DNA of 9,408 nt. It comes from Treponema sp. Its GTDB lineage: Bacteria > Spirochaetota > Spirochaetia > Treponematales > Breznakiellaceae. Both the position numbers and the translations under genes were made by a program. Below the pieces are notes generated by a model that saw nothing but the letters and a program-made list of their open reading frames with translations, did not search any database and had not been told where the DNA came from. The stretch's first letter is position 1; every line of letters starts with the position of its first letter. Positions 1 through 6,047 of this stretch are shown in pieces. Location of the stretch: the NCBI GenBank assembly GCA_031271075.1, contig JAISWN010000148.1, forward strand, positions 1 to 9,408. The letters run 5' to 3'.

Positions 1-249
1 AACGCCATGCCCTGGCACCGGGATCCCCCGGCCTTCGCCACCATGGTGAGGACTGCCCGCTACAAGCTGGTAGCCGCCCACAGCGACAAGTCCGGGGAAC
101 TGTATGACCTGGAGGAAGATCCGGGGGAACATTACAACCGTTACCGGGACAGGGCTTATGGAAACGTAAAAGTTGAACTGCTTGAGCGGCTTTTGAATCA
201 CTGGTCAAAGACCGCCGATCCCCTGCCGGTACGGAAATCGGCGTGGTAG
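1..249 (+). CDS. Sulfatase, C-terminal fragment (5' end outside window)
   Basis: The reading frame is open from base 1 and ends at TAG 247-249, so only about the last 82 codons are present. The segment MVRTARYKLV followed by ELYDLEEDPGE is the usual C-terminal signature of type I sulfatases and related alkaline-phosphatase-fold hydrolases: a strand carrying R-x-x-KL, then ELYDLxxDPxE. The catalytic half, with the Cys/Ser that becomes formylglycine, lies upstream and cannot be inspected, so activity and substrate are unknown. The gene ends 39 nt before a sugar-type ABC solute-binding protein on the same strand, with no visible terminator, so the two are probably co-transcribed. Desulfation of a glycan coupled to uptake of the product is the natural reading (inference). 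A phosphatase-like or phosphonohydrolase member of the same superfamily cannot be excluded. Confidence 0.85.
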   Translation, partial: NAMPWHRDPPAFATMVRTARYKLVAAHSDKSGELYDLEEDPGEHYNRYRDRAYGNVKVELLERLLNHWSKTADPLPVRKSAW

Positions 250-277
250 GGCGGCATTAATATAAATTCTAACAGTG

Positions 278-283
278 AGGAGG
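278..283 (+). promoter_or_regulatory. Strong ribosome binding site of the solute-binding protein gene
   Basis: AGGAGG sits 5 nt before ATG 289 within GTGAGGAGGT. It is the best Shine-Dalgarno in the first operon, which fits the high expression usually needed for a binding protein relative to its permeases. Confidence 0.75.
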
Positions 284-288
284 TTTTT

Positions 289-1725
289 ATGAAAAAGACG
301 GTAAGCCTTTTGTCTATCCTGGTTATTGCGGCGTCCTTTTGTTTTGCCGGGGGCGGTTCGGATAAGGGCGCCGGCCCTTCAGCGCCGGTTCAGAGCGGGC
401 CGAAAACCATAACCTGGTGGGACCATTTTCTGCCCCTGGCCCCTATGCATCAGGCCCTGTGGGACGAGTACAGCGCCAAAACGGGAAACAAGGTGGAATA
501 CACCCAGTACGATCCGGCCAAGCAAAACGATGCCCTGCTGCTCGCCTTTAGATCCAACCAGTGTCCCGATGTGTTCTCCAATACCCTTGGCGGAGAGGCC
601 GCCACGCTGTTCAGGGAAGGCTGGTTTTCTCCCATGACGGTGAGTAAAGAAGAACTGCCCGAGCATGTACGGGTAACTCTTTTTGAGGGGACAACCCTTT
701 TTGACGGAAAGGTCTATTCCTTTCCTACCATGAACAATCTGAACCACAATGTGCCGTCCTGGTATTACAAGAAGGCGGTAGCCGACGCGGGCTACGCCCA
801 GTTTCCCAAGAGCTTTACGGAACTTCGGGATCTGGCGAAAAAGATTACCCAGCAATCCGGCGGCAAGGTGTATGGAGTTATTATTCCCATCGCCTTTATC
901 AACCGCATGAACGATTCCATTCGGGACTGGGTGAATGCCTCGGGGGGCTGCGGAAGCGTAGACTGGAAAACCGGGGAATACCAGTATGCCTCTCCTTATT
1001 ATTTTGACGTGTTTGAATTTCTTACGGGCTTAAAAGACGACGGCAGCGTACATCCTGTGTCGGTTAACCTTGATATGCGCCAGGCCCGGGAACGCTGGGC
1101 CGCCGGAGAGGCGGCGATTCTTTTTGACGGAAGCTGGAACGCCGGTGTCTTAAAGAGCAGTTTTCCTGCGGTTCTGGATCAGATTGCGGTGGACGAGCCG
1201 GTGCGGAAAAACCCCCAGGCTTCCTACAAGGTGTACCGCGGGCCTCCCGGAGGAACTTTCTTTATTTCAAGCCAGTCCAAATCGGCGGCGGAGGCGACCG
1301 GCATCCTTAAAGAATTCACTTCCGATAGGTATTATATAAAGCTTGCCGAAAGAATGGATCAGCCCCCCTTAAAACTTTCGGTAGTAAAACAGGCCGATGT
1401 GCATTCCACCTACATTGATGTTATCAATATCTTTGAAAGGACCATGGCCTATGAACCGAACCCCCTGCTCAGGAACCCGGCCATCGGCGAAGTGCTCGCG
1501 GAGATGAGGGAGGTGCATCCCAACCCCGCGGAGATCCTCCAGGGATACTACTCGGGGGCGATAAAGGACTGGAAGGGGGAGCTGGTAAAGTACAATACCG
1601 CCATGACCAACGAACGGGACCGGGCGGTTAAGGCGGTTCAGGCAAAGGGAGTTAAAGTCTCTATTGACGACTGGAAATTCAGCAACTGGACCTACGGGAT
1701 GAATTTTACCACTGACAAGTATTAG
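289..1725 (+). CDS. ABC transporter extracellular solute-binding protein, family 1 (sugar type)
   Basis: A 478-residue protein of the size usual for sugar-binding proteins of carbohydrate uptake (CUT1-type) ABC importers. Residues 1-20 are a signal peptide (MKKTVSLLSILVIAASFCFA) followed by a GGGSDKG linker. C18 is not in a good lipobox (F at -1), so the protein is either cut by signal peptidase I after FCFA or is an atypical spirochaetal lipoprotein. The mature start TITWWDHF and the later segments EYTQYDPAKQNDALLLAF, CPDVFSN, FPTMNN and AAGEAAILFDGSWN are typical of SBP_bac_1/8-type folds. The two permease genes follow 40 nt downstream, so this is the substrate receptor of that importer. 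The ligand cannot be read from the sequence; the sulfatase upstream hints at a glycan-derived oligosaccharide. Confidence 0.93.
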   Translation: MKKTVSLLSILVIAASFCFAGGGSDKGAGPSAPVQSGPKTITWWDHFLPLAPMHQALWDEYSAKTGNKVEYTQYDPAKQNDALLLAFRSNQCPDVFSNTLGGEAATLFREGWFSPMTVSKEELPEHVRVTLFEGTTLFDGKVYSFPTMNNLNHNVPSWYYKKAVADAGYAQFPKSFTELRDLAKKITQQSGGKVYGVIIPIAFINRMNDSIRDWVNASGGCGSVDWKTGEYQYASPYYFDVFEFLTGLKDDGSVHPVSVNLDMRQARERWAAGEAAILFDGSWNAGVLKSSFPAVLDQIAVDEPVRKNPQASYKVYRGPPGGTFFISSQSKSAAEATGILKEFTSDRYYIKLAERMDQPPLKLSVVKQADVHSTYIDVINIFERTMAYEPNPLLRNPAIGEVLAEMREVHPNPAEILQGYYSGAIKDWKGELVKYNTAMTNERDRAVKAVQAKGVKVSIDDWKFSNWTYGMNFTTDKY

Positions 1726-1765
1726 GATTATTAACGAAGGCCGCGGGCGGGGGAAGACCGGAAGC

Positions 1766-2671
1766 ATGAAAACAAAAACGCCTTACGGGTGGATATATCT
1801 GTTTCTCCTTCCTACCCTGGTTCTCTACGGCCTTTATACCATCTGGCCGGTGATTGGAACCCTGTGGTATTCCCTTTTGGACTGGAACGGTTTCCAGAGC
1901 AGGGGGGCTTTTACGGGCCTTGATAATTTCCGGGAACTGTTCGGGGATCCCCTTTTCTGGAACAGTCTTTCGGTAACCTTTCTCTTTCTTGTTATAGTCG
2001 TTCCGCTACGCTTCCTTTTTTCCCTGGCCCTGGCCCTGCTGCTTACCTGGAAGCCCTTCCGCTTTAAATCTTTTTTCCGGGTACTTATCTTTATTCCCGT
2101 GGTAACCACCAGCGCGATTGTAGGAACGACCATGAATATGTTTTTCGATCCTTCCCAGGGGCCGGTAAACATCGTTCTTAGCGCCCTGGGTATCATGAAG
2201 GAACAGGTATTCTTTCTGGGAAACGCCGATACCGCCCTGGCTACGGCGGGAATGATCTGGTGCTGGAAATGGCTGGGCATCTCCCTGATTTACTGGATAG
2301 CCAGCCTGCAAAGCATCCCGGAGGAACTCTATGAATCGGCCCACATGGACGGGGCGGACGGGTGGAAGACTTTTGCGCATATAACCGTTCCCCTGCTTGT
2401 TCCCTTTGGGATCATCATTACTATCCTCACCCTCAGCGACGCGCTGCGGGTCTTCGATCTCATGCTCACCCTGACCAAGGGCGGGCCTTTCTTTAAAACC
2501 GAGGTTATCGAAATTTTTATTTACCGCTGGGCTTTTGGCGCGTCCATTCCCCGGATAGGCTACGCTTCTACCGCAGCAATCGTATTCGGGTGGGTTTTTG
2601 TTATCCTCACGGGCGTCCAGCTTTCCATCCGGAAAATTGTTCAGAGGGAAGAAGGAGCCGGAAAACAATGA
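1766..2671 (+). CDS. ABC sugar transporter permease, MalF/UgpA-like
   Basis: A 301-residue inner-membrane permease of the CUT1 importer type. About six hydrophobic segments are visible, near residues 8-38, 70-93, 103-126, 157-181, 206-233 and 265-288. The cytoplasmic EAA loop that docks the ATPase is present between segments 4 and 5: E190-S-A192, G196, I206 and P209 match the pattern EAA-x3-G-x9-I-x-LP. The length matches a MalF homologue without the extra periplasmic domain of the enteric protein (UgpA, LacF or MsmF style). A G-rich Shine-Dalgarno-like stretch at 1749-1756 precedes ATG 1766. The TGA at 2669-2671 overlaps the start codon of the next permease, indicating translational coupling of the two halves of the channel. 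Confidence 0.95.
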   Translation: MKTKTPYGWIYLFLLPTLVLYGLYTIWPVIGTLWYSLLDWNGFQSRGAFTGLDNFRELFGDPLFWNSLSVTFLFLVIVVPLRFLFSLALALLLTWKPFRFKSFFRVLIFIPVVTTSAIVGTTMNMFFDPSQGPVNIVLSALGIMKEQVFFLGNADTALATAGMIWCWKWLGISLIYWIASLQSIPEELYESAHMDGADGWKTFAHITVPLLVPFGIIITILTLSDALRVFDLMLTLTKGGPFFKTEVIEIFIYRWAFGASIPRIGYASTAAIVFGWVFVILTGVQLSIRKIVQREEGAGKQ

Positions 2672-3513
2672 AGGGAAGCTTTATTCCAAAAAGGGAGTAT
2701 GGGATCCGGGCGCTTGCGATCCTGATGGCGTTTTTCTGTTTTTGCTGGATCTATCCTTTTCTGTGGATGTTGAGCGCTTCCTTTAAATCCACTATGGAAA
2801 TATTTCAGAAGGGGCTTAACCTTATTCCCGACCATCTAAGCTTTGAAAACTATTGGCGCGCCTGGGTCAAGGGCGGCTTTAGCGGATACTTCTTTAACAG
2901 TGTTATTACCACCGCCTCTTGTATCCTGGTTGTGGTTTTCCGCTGCGCCCTGGCGGGTTACGCGCTGGGACGCTACCATTTCGCCGGGAAAAGGGCAATC
3001 ATGTCGGTGTTAATCGCAACTTTTCTCATACCTCTGGGAACAACGATCATTCCCACCGTTCAATTGAGCCAGCATCTCGGACTCCTCAATACCAGAACGG
3101 GCCTTGTCCTGGCCATGAGCGGCGGGGGACAGGTTGCCTCGATCCTCCTCTACAAAGGCTTTTTTGAAAAACTCCCCGATTCCCTGCCCGAAGCCGCCCG
3201 CATGGACGGGGCGGGTTTCTTTACAATCTTTTCCCGGGTGATGTTTCCCATGACAGGGCCTGTTACCGCCACGGTGGTTATCTTAACCTTTATGTCGTCC
3301 TGGAATAATTTTATGCTGCCTTTGGTTTTTACCTTTGGCGTCCCCTCGCTGAGAACCCTTCCGGTGGGGATGATGGCTTTTCAAAGCGCCAACGAAACCG
3401 ACTGGTCCGGCATGGCCGCCGCCGGAATGATGACCCTGATCCCGGTGGTTATCTGTTTTATCTCGCTGCAGAAGTATTTTGTTTCCGGCATTGCCGGAGC
3501 GGTTAAAGGGTAG
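2668..3513 (+). CDS. ABC sugar transporter permease, MalG/UgpE-like
   Basis: A 281-residue inner-membrane permease. I chose ATG 2668 over an in-frame ATG at 2590. The 2668 start overlaps the upstream stop as ATGA, has GAAGGAG about 9 nt before it, and begins with a normal short cytoplasmic tail before the first membrane segment (residues 12-36). The EAA loop is E175-A-A177, G181, then V191 and P194, a good match to the family. The C-terminus FVSGIAGAVKG resembles the FVxGlxxGAVKG end that is characteristic of MalG-type permeases. It pairs with the preceding permease to form the translocation channel. No ATPase gene follows, so ATP hydrolysis must come from an MsmX/UgpC-like ATPase encoded elsewhere. 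Confidence 0.95.
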   Translation: MKGSFIPKREYGIRALAILMAFFCFCWIYPFLWMLSASFKSTMEIFQKGLNLIPDHLSFENYWRAWVKGGFSGYFFNSVITTASCILVVVFRCALAGYALGRYHFAGKRAIMSVLIATFLIPLGTTIIPTVQLSQHLGLLNTRTGLVLAMSGGGQVASILLYKGFFEKLPDSLPEAARMDGAGFFTIFSRVMFPMTGPVTATVVILTFMSSWNNFMLPLVFTFGVPSLRTLPVGMMAFQSANETDWSGMAAAGMMTLIPVVICFISLQKYFVSGIAGAVKG

Positions 3514-3576
3514 GACTTCCCGCACCGGCGCGCTGCCGGCCCCAATTTCCAAGACCCCAAACCCAGCCCCCGGCGC

Positions 3577-3660
3577 TCACCGCTGATATACCCTGTCCCC
3601 TCCGTCTTCGTTAGCGGCCCGGATGAGTCCCGGCGGTCCTCCGAATCCCGCTTCGTAAAG
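3577..3660 (-). pseudogene. Possible C-terminal remnant of an unidentified protein (28-codon open frame)
   Basis: On the minus strand, directly after the recognisable part of the decayed FGE-like gene and in a different frame, an open stretch reads LYEAGFGGPPGLIRAANEDG and continues to end with DRVYQR and TGA (3579-3577). It has no start codon or ribosome binding site of its own and looks more protein-like than the in-frame continuation of the FGE-like gene. It may be the tail of another gene joined by deletion, or the result of a frameshift at about 3660. I do not recognise the family. Weakly supported. Confidence 0.25.
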
Positions 3661-3662
3661 TT

Positions 3663-3812
3663 ACCGGTATATTTAGAGTCTGTTCCCATAGTGAATGTGC
3701 CGCCTTTGACGAGGACAAAGTCATCGGGAAAACGACTTTGCGCCATTACGGAAACAGGCGCACAAAGTGCGCTCGCTAACAGCGCAAACGAAAAAAGAAA
3801 AAGTGTTTTCAT
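3663..3812 (-). pseudogene. Truncated secreted FGE-sulfatase-like (SUMF1 / formylglycine-generating enzyme fold) protein, N-terminal remnant
   Basis: On the minus strand ATG 3812-3810 is preceded by GGAGG (3820-3824) with 7-nt spacing. The encoded start MKTLFLFSFALLASALCAPV then SVMAQ is a clear signal peptide, probably cleaved at VMA|Q. Residues 30-44, DDFVLVKGGTFTMGT, match the opening strand of FGE-sulfatase (SUMF1-like) domains, normally followed by ~200 further residues. After roughly residue 50 the in-frame sequence (KRDSEDRRDSSG and onward) loses any resemblance and would run antisense into the end of the permease gene. The gene is therefore a 5' fragment with intact translation signals and a lost catalytic or C-type-lectin-like body. 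In treponemes, proteins of this fold are known as variable surface lectins (TvpA of T. denticola). Whether this was one cannot be told from the fragment. Confidence 0.7.
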
Positions 3813-3922
3813 GGTAATACCTCCAATGTTACTGTTACGCTTCCCCCGCCAGGGCCATCATCATATAAAAACGCTTTATCATAACACTCCTTTTCTGGTT
3901 TGGTTGATTCGTATTGAGGGTT
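3809..3922 (-). pseudogene. C-terminal fragment of an unidentified protein, upstream of and overlapping the FGE-like remnant
   Basis: A minus-strand frame without a start codon begins after an in-frame TGA at 3925-3923, inside the left arm of the 3918-3980 inverted repeat. It encodes 37 residues beginning NPQYESTKPEKECYDKAF, containing DDGPGGGSVTVTL and ending EVLP. Its TGA (3811-3809) overlaps the ATG of the FGE-like remnant as ATGA, the arrangement of two coupled genes. The acidic and glycine-rich, beta-prone end looks like a true protein C-terminus, but I do not recognise the family. The upstream part appears to be cut off at the inverted repeat. Alternative short frames overlap it. Confidence 0.4.
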
Positions 3923-3980
3923 TCATACCCCGCCGAACCTTCGGTTCGAGCTTTGCCGCGGTTATAAAGGTATGAAACCC
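3918..3980. repeat. 12-bp inverted repeat flanking a 39-nt core with an internal hairpin
   Basis: GGGTTTCATACC at 3918-3929 is the exact reverse complement of GGTATGAAACCC at 3969-3980. The 39-nt core contains a second perfect hairpin at 3934-3948 (CGAACC, loop TTC, GGTTCG). The nested palindromes and short total length (63 bp) resemble REP-like or small MITE-like intergenic elements. It lies where the minus-strand remnant frame breaks off. No target-site duplication is evident next to the arms, so an insertion event is not proven. Confidence 0.6.
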
Positions 3981-4002
3981 GAATATAAATACCTTATGAG
4001 AA

Positions 4003-4036
4003 CAACATACCTCGGGGCTCTGCCCCGAGGTTGTTG
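4003..4036. repeat. Long stem-loop (10 bp + bulge + 5 bp, 3-nt loop)
   Basis: ACCTCGGGGC (4009-4018) pairs perfectly with GCCCCGAGGT (4022-4031) around a TCT loop. After one bulged T (4008), CAACA (4003-4007) pairs with TGTTG (4032-4036). This is the most stable structure in the intergenic region. Neither side carries a convincing T-tract, so it is not a standard intrinsic terminator. It could be a REP-like element, or an insulator between the minus-strand remnants and the + strand operon. Confidence 0.65.
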
Positions 4037-4089
4037 ATTATACCTGTTAAGGGGGGGAAGCCTCCCGCTGCGCCTGTACTCCATTTGGC

Positions 4090-4117
4090 TTGACGGCCCT
4101 GCAAGAAGTGATATAGC
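4090..4117 (+). promoter_or_regulatory. Candidate sigma-70-type promoter for the exported-protein operon
   Basis: TTGACG at 4090-4095 (5 of 6 to the -35 consensus) and TATAGC at 4112-4117 (4 of 6 to the -10 consensus) are separated by 16 nt. Transcription would begin near 4124, leaving a ~30-nt leader that contains the AAGGAAGG ribosome binding site of the GTG start at 4154. This position is hard to reconcile with translation from ATG 4127. A G7 tract lies at 4051-4057, upstream of the -35 box. Confidence 0.45.
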
Positions 4118-4140
4118 ATAAAGCAAATGCTTTCTAAAGC

Positions 4141-4148
4141 AAGGAAGG
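4141..4148 (+). promoter_or_regulatory. Ribosome binding site supporting a GTG start at 4154
   Basis: AAGGAAGG ends 5 nt before GTG 4154. The alternative in-frame ATG at 4127 has no purine-rich Shine-Dalgarno at proper distance and would sit almost at the predicted transcription start. The GTG choice also gives a signal peptide with a standard short basic N-terminus. Confidence 0.6.
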
Positions 4149-4153
4149 TTTTT

Positions 4154-5227
4154 GTGAAAAAGAGGTTATTCGTACTTTTACTTTGTGTAAGCGGAAGCTG
4201 GTGTTTCGCTCAGTCGGGAACGCTTGACATGGCCCTGGCCAAGGCCGTGTCATATACCGAAAATCAACTGCGGCCCAAAACAAAGGTGCTGATCGCCGGT
4301 TTTACCGCGCCCGTGAAGGAGGCCGCTTCTTACGCCGCGGACGCATTTTCCGTCCTGCTGGTGAACAGCGGGCGGCTCACCGTGGTTGAGCGGAGCCCGG
4401 AAGTTATGCGGGTCCTGAATCAGGAAGCGGACTACCAATATTCAGGCGCGGTGAGCGATGACTCCATCCAGTCTATAGGGCAGAAGACCGGGGCGGAGGC
4501 GGTCATCACCGGAAGCGTGAGCGGTTCAGGAGACCGGTACCGGGTAAGCGTCAAACTTACCGGCGTACGGAGCGGGGAAATTCTGGGCCATTGGAACACG
4601 GCGATCCAGACCGATACGGTTTTGAACGCCCTTTTAACCGGAACCCGCCCGCCTGAGGGAAAGCCCCGGTGGATAGCCGAGCCTTTAAGCGCGCGGGCGA
4701 AGTACGAGCCTGGGGGCAATACCTCCGAATGGTATTACGATGTGGGGATTTCCAACAAAACCGCGTCGGAGCAGCTTGCCCGGACCAGGGCGCGGCAGAA
4801 CATCCAGCAGGTAACCGCGGAAAACATCGCATCGGAAATGAAGGCCCGGATAGACGTAACAACCCTGTCGCTTTTCCGAAGCTCAACCGTGGAGGATGCG
4901 GAATTCCGGGTGGAAGCGGCGATTACCAACTCGATTAAAACAACGGTTCCCCGTTACGAGACCCTGGAGTGGTACATTGAAACCGGCAGGACGGACGGCA
5001 AAGACTGGTACACCGCCTATGCGCTGGTCCGGTTCCCCCGTAAAGACATCATCGGCATGGTAGAAAAGCTGGACCCCGAAAGGGTCGCCGACTCTCTCAT
5101 CAGGCAGTTCCCCCCGGAGGAAGCGGCGGCCGCGGACCCGGCGGCGAAGGACGATTTTGTACGGGAGATGATGGAAGTGCGCAGCTATGCCCTTGAAGGC
5201 ATTCGGAATTTGCAGACGGAACATTAG
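4154..5227 (+). CDS. Exported CsgG/LpoB-like protein with C-terminal LPP20-like domain
   Basis: 357 residues from the chosen GTG start. Residues 1-19 (VKKRLFVLLLCVSGSWCFA) form a signal peptide with likely cleavage before Q20. Residues ~25-160 have the pattern of the CsgG/LpoB/TolB-N-like periplasmic fold: a strand TKVLIAGF, a helix with the polypeptide-wide DAFSVLLV, then LTVVERSPEVMRVLNQEADY, GQKTGAEAVITGSVS and a YRVSVKLTGVRSGE strand pair. Residues ~172-305 resemble LPP20-like lipoprotein domains (SEWYYDVGIS, then EQLARTRARQNIQQVTAENI and a WYTAYALVRFPRKDI strand). The tail after 320 is Ala/acid-rich and probably helical. It lacks the lipidation cysteine and the beta-barrel insert expected for the curli pore CsgG, so a periplasmic scaffold role is more likely than a channel. 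It heads a four-gene unit, and the next gene begins 11 nt downstream. Confidence 0.8.
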   Translation: MKKRLFVLLLCVSGSWCFAQSGTLDMALAKAVSYTENQLRPKTKVLIAGFTAPVKEAASYAADAFSVLLVNSGRLTVVERSPEVMRVLNQEADYQYSGAVSDDSIQSIGQKTGAEAVITGSVSGSGDRYRVSVKLTGVRSGEILGHWNTAIQTDTVLNALLTGTRPPEGKPRWIAEPLSARAKYEPGGNTSEWYYDVGISNKTASEQLARTRARQNIQQVTAENIASEMKARIDVTTLSLFRSSTVEDAEFRVEAAITNSIKTTVPRYETLEWYIETGRTDGKDWYTAYALVRFPRKDIIGMVEKLDPERVADSLIRQFPPEEAAAADPAAKDDFVREMMEVRSYALEGIRNLQTEH

Positions 5228-5238
5228 GGGGCCGGAGC

Positions 5239-6024
5239 ATGAAACGATTTTTTTGCCTGCTCTGCCTAAGCGCGGGGCTGTTTGCGGGGCCGGCCGCGGC
5301 GCTGTTTGCCCAAAGCGGTGGGGACGGCGCTTCCGCCGCATCCCGCCTGGCCGTCCTGAACCGGATGATGAAACTTAAAATGGACGGGCTAATCCCCCTG
5401 CGGTTTGTCAACGCCCTGGACGGGACGGCAGTAAGCGGGGCGAATGTGTTCATAGAGGGCATCGGGACGTTTGCCACCAACCGGGAAGGGATCATCAGCT
5501 TTCCGGAGCAGGAAGACGGGTTCTACACCCTGACCTTTTCCAAGGAGGGGTTTATAACCGCGGAGATCGAATTCGAGGTAACCCTCAACAACGTATTCGG
5601 CAACAGCATAGCGGTTTCCCCGGTCATGCGGGGCGATTATCTGCGCATCGTCCTTGACTGGGGCGAAAGGCCCGCGGACCTTGACCTGCACCTGGAGAAG
5701 GCCGGGAGCTACCATGTTTCGTACCGGGACATGCACAGCGCCGATGACGGCTCCGTAGTCCTTGACCGGGACGACCGCAGCGGCTTCGGCCCCGAGACCG
5801 TTACCATCATGGAGATCGATCTGCGGGGCCTGTACCGGCTTTACATCCACGACTACACCAACGGCGGGAACAGCGCCTCGTCCGCGCTTTCCCGTTCCGG
5901 GGCGGTCGTGCGGGTGTACGGCAGGGACGGCCTGGTGGAGGGCTTTAGGGTTCCCGGAAACCGGGCGGGGACCCGGTGGGATGTGTTTACCATTGAGGGC
6001 GGCCGGATACAGGCGGCCCGGTAA
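5239..6024 (+). CDS. Exported protein with carboxypeptidase-regulatory-like and YfaP (DUF2135)-like domains
   Basis: 261 residues with a signal peptide (MKRFFCLLCLSAGLFAGPAA then ALFA|Q). Residues ~50-130 look like an Ig-like carboxypeptidase-regulatory or CNA-B-type beta sandwich: PLRFVNALDGTAVSGANVFI, then FATNREGIISFP and GFYTLTFSKEGF. Residues ~135-252 match the YfaP/DUF2135 type: LRIVLDWGERPADLDLHL, with the W-x(5)-DLDLH core, then LDRDDRSGFGPETVTI, LYRLYIHDYTNG and VVRVYGRDG. The family has no firmly established biochemical role, and members are periplasmic or surface proteins. AGGGGG at 5226-5231 is the ribosome binding site, with 7-nt spacing and partly inside the upstream stop codon, so the gene is tightly coupled to its CsgG-like neighbour. 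It could serve as an adaptor or adhesion module of the same assembly (inference). Confidence 0.78.
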   Translation: MKRFFCLLCLSAGLFAGPAAALFAQSGGDGASAASRLAVLNRMMKLKMDGLIPLRFVNALDGTAVSGANVFIEGIGTFATNREGIISFPEQEDGFYTLTFSKEGFITAEIEFEVTLNNVFGNSIAVSPVMRGDYLRIVLDWGERPADLDLHLEKAGSYHVSYRDMHSADDGSVVLDRDDRSGFGPETVTIMEIDLRGLYRLYIHDYTNGGNSASSALSRSGAVVRVYGRDGLVEGFRVPGNRAGTRWDVFTIEGGRIQAAR

Positions 6025-6037
6025 AGTAAAGCGATGT

Positions 6038-6042
6038 GGAGG
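6038..6042 (+). promoter_or_regulatory. Ribosome binding site deciding a GTG start at 6048
   Basis: GGAGG ends 5 nt before GTG 6048. The two other in-frame GTG codons (6036 and 6042) overlap or adjoin this motif and so cannot use it. Starting at 6048 gives the signal peptide VKKLLTAVTVFALIMVNSAQA. Confidence 0.6.
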
Positions 6043-6047
6043 TGAAT

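Noticed and set aside
255..270. TATAAA-containing AT-rich patch before the solute-binding protein gene as a promoter
   Set aside because: No matching -35 element at 16-18 nt upstream; the gap is only 39 nt within an apparent operon.
379..855. 158-codon minus-strand open frame inside the solute-binding protein gene
   Set aside because: No signal peptide, ribosome binding site or motif; the + strand frame is clearly the real gene.
2590..2667. N-terminal extension of the MalG-like permease from an upstream ATG
   Set aside because: The 26 extra residues are read from the out-of-frame end of the MalF-like gene; ATG 2668 has the ATGA overlap and a good ribosome binding site.
2006..2668. 220-codon minus-strand open frame opposite the MalF-like permease
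   Set aside because: Shadow of a well-recognised membrane protein; composition is Gly/Arg/Asn-rich with no motif.
3484..3498. TCCGGC-ATT-GCCGGA hairpin near the end of the MalG-like gene as a terminator
   Set aside because: It lies in codons of the conserved permease C-terminus and is not followed by a T-tract.
3525..3539. CCGGC-GCGCT-GCCGG inverted repeat after the permease stop as an intrinsic terminator
   Set aside because: Only 5 bp and followed by CCCCAATTTCC rather than a T-run; expected by chance in GC-rich DNA.
3934..3950. GGTTCGAG-containing hairpin resembling a tRNA T-arm
   Set aside because: No acceptor, D- or anticodon-arm can be built around it, and the loop is 3 nt rather than 7.
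3690..3975. 94-codon + strand open frame over the FGE-like remnant
   Set aside because: It is the antisense of the signal-peptide-coding remnant and crosses the inverted repeat; no ribosome binding site or protein-like character.
4127..4153. ATG 4127 as start of the first CsgG-like protein
   Set aside because: No Shine-Dalgarno, nearly coincident with the predicted transcription start, and it would place nine extra residues before an otherwise standard signal peptide.
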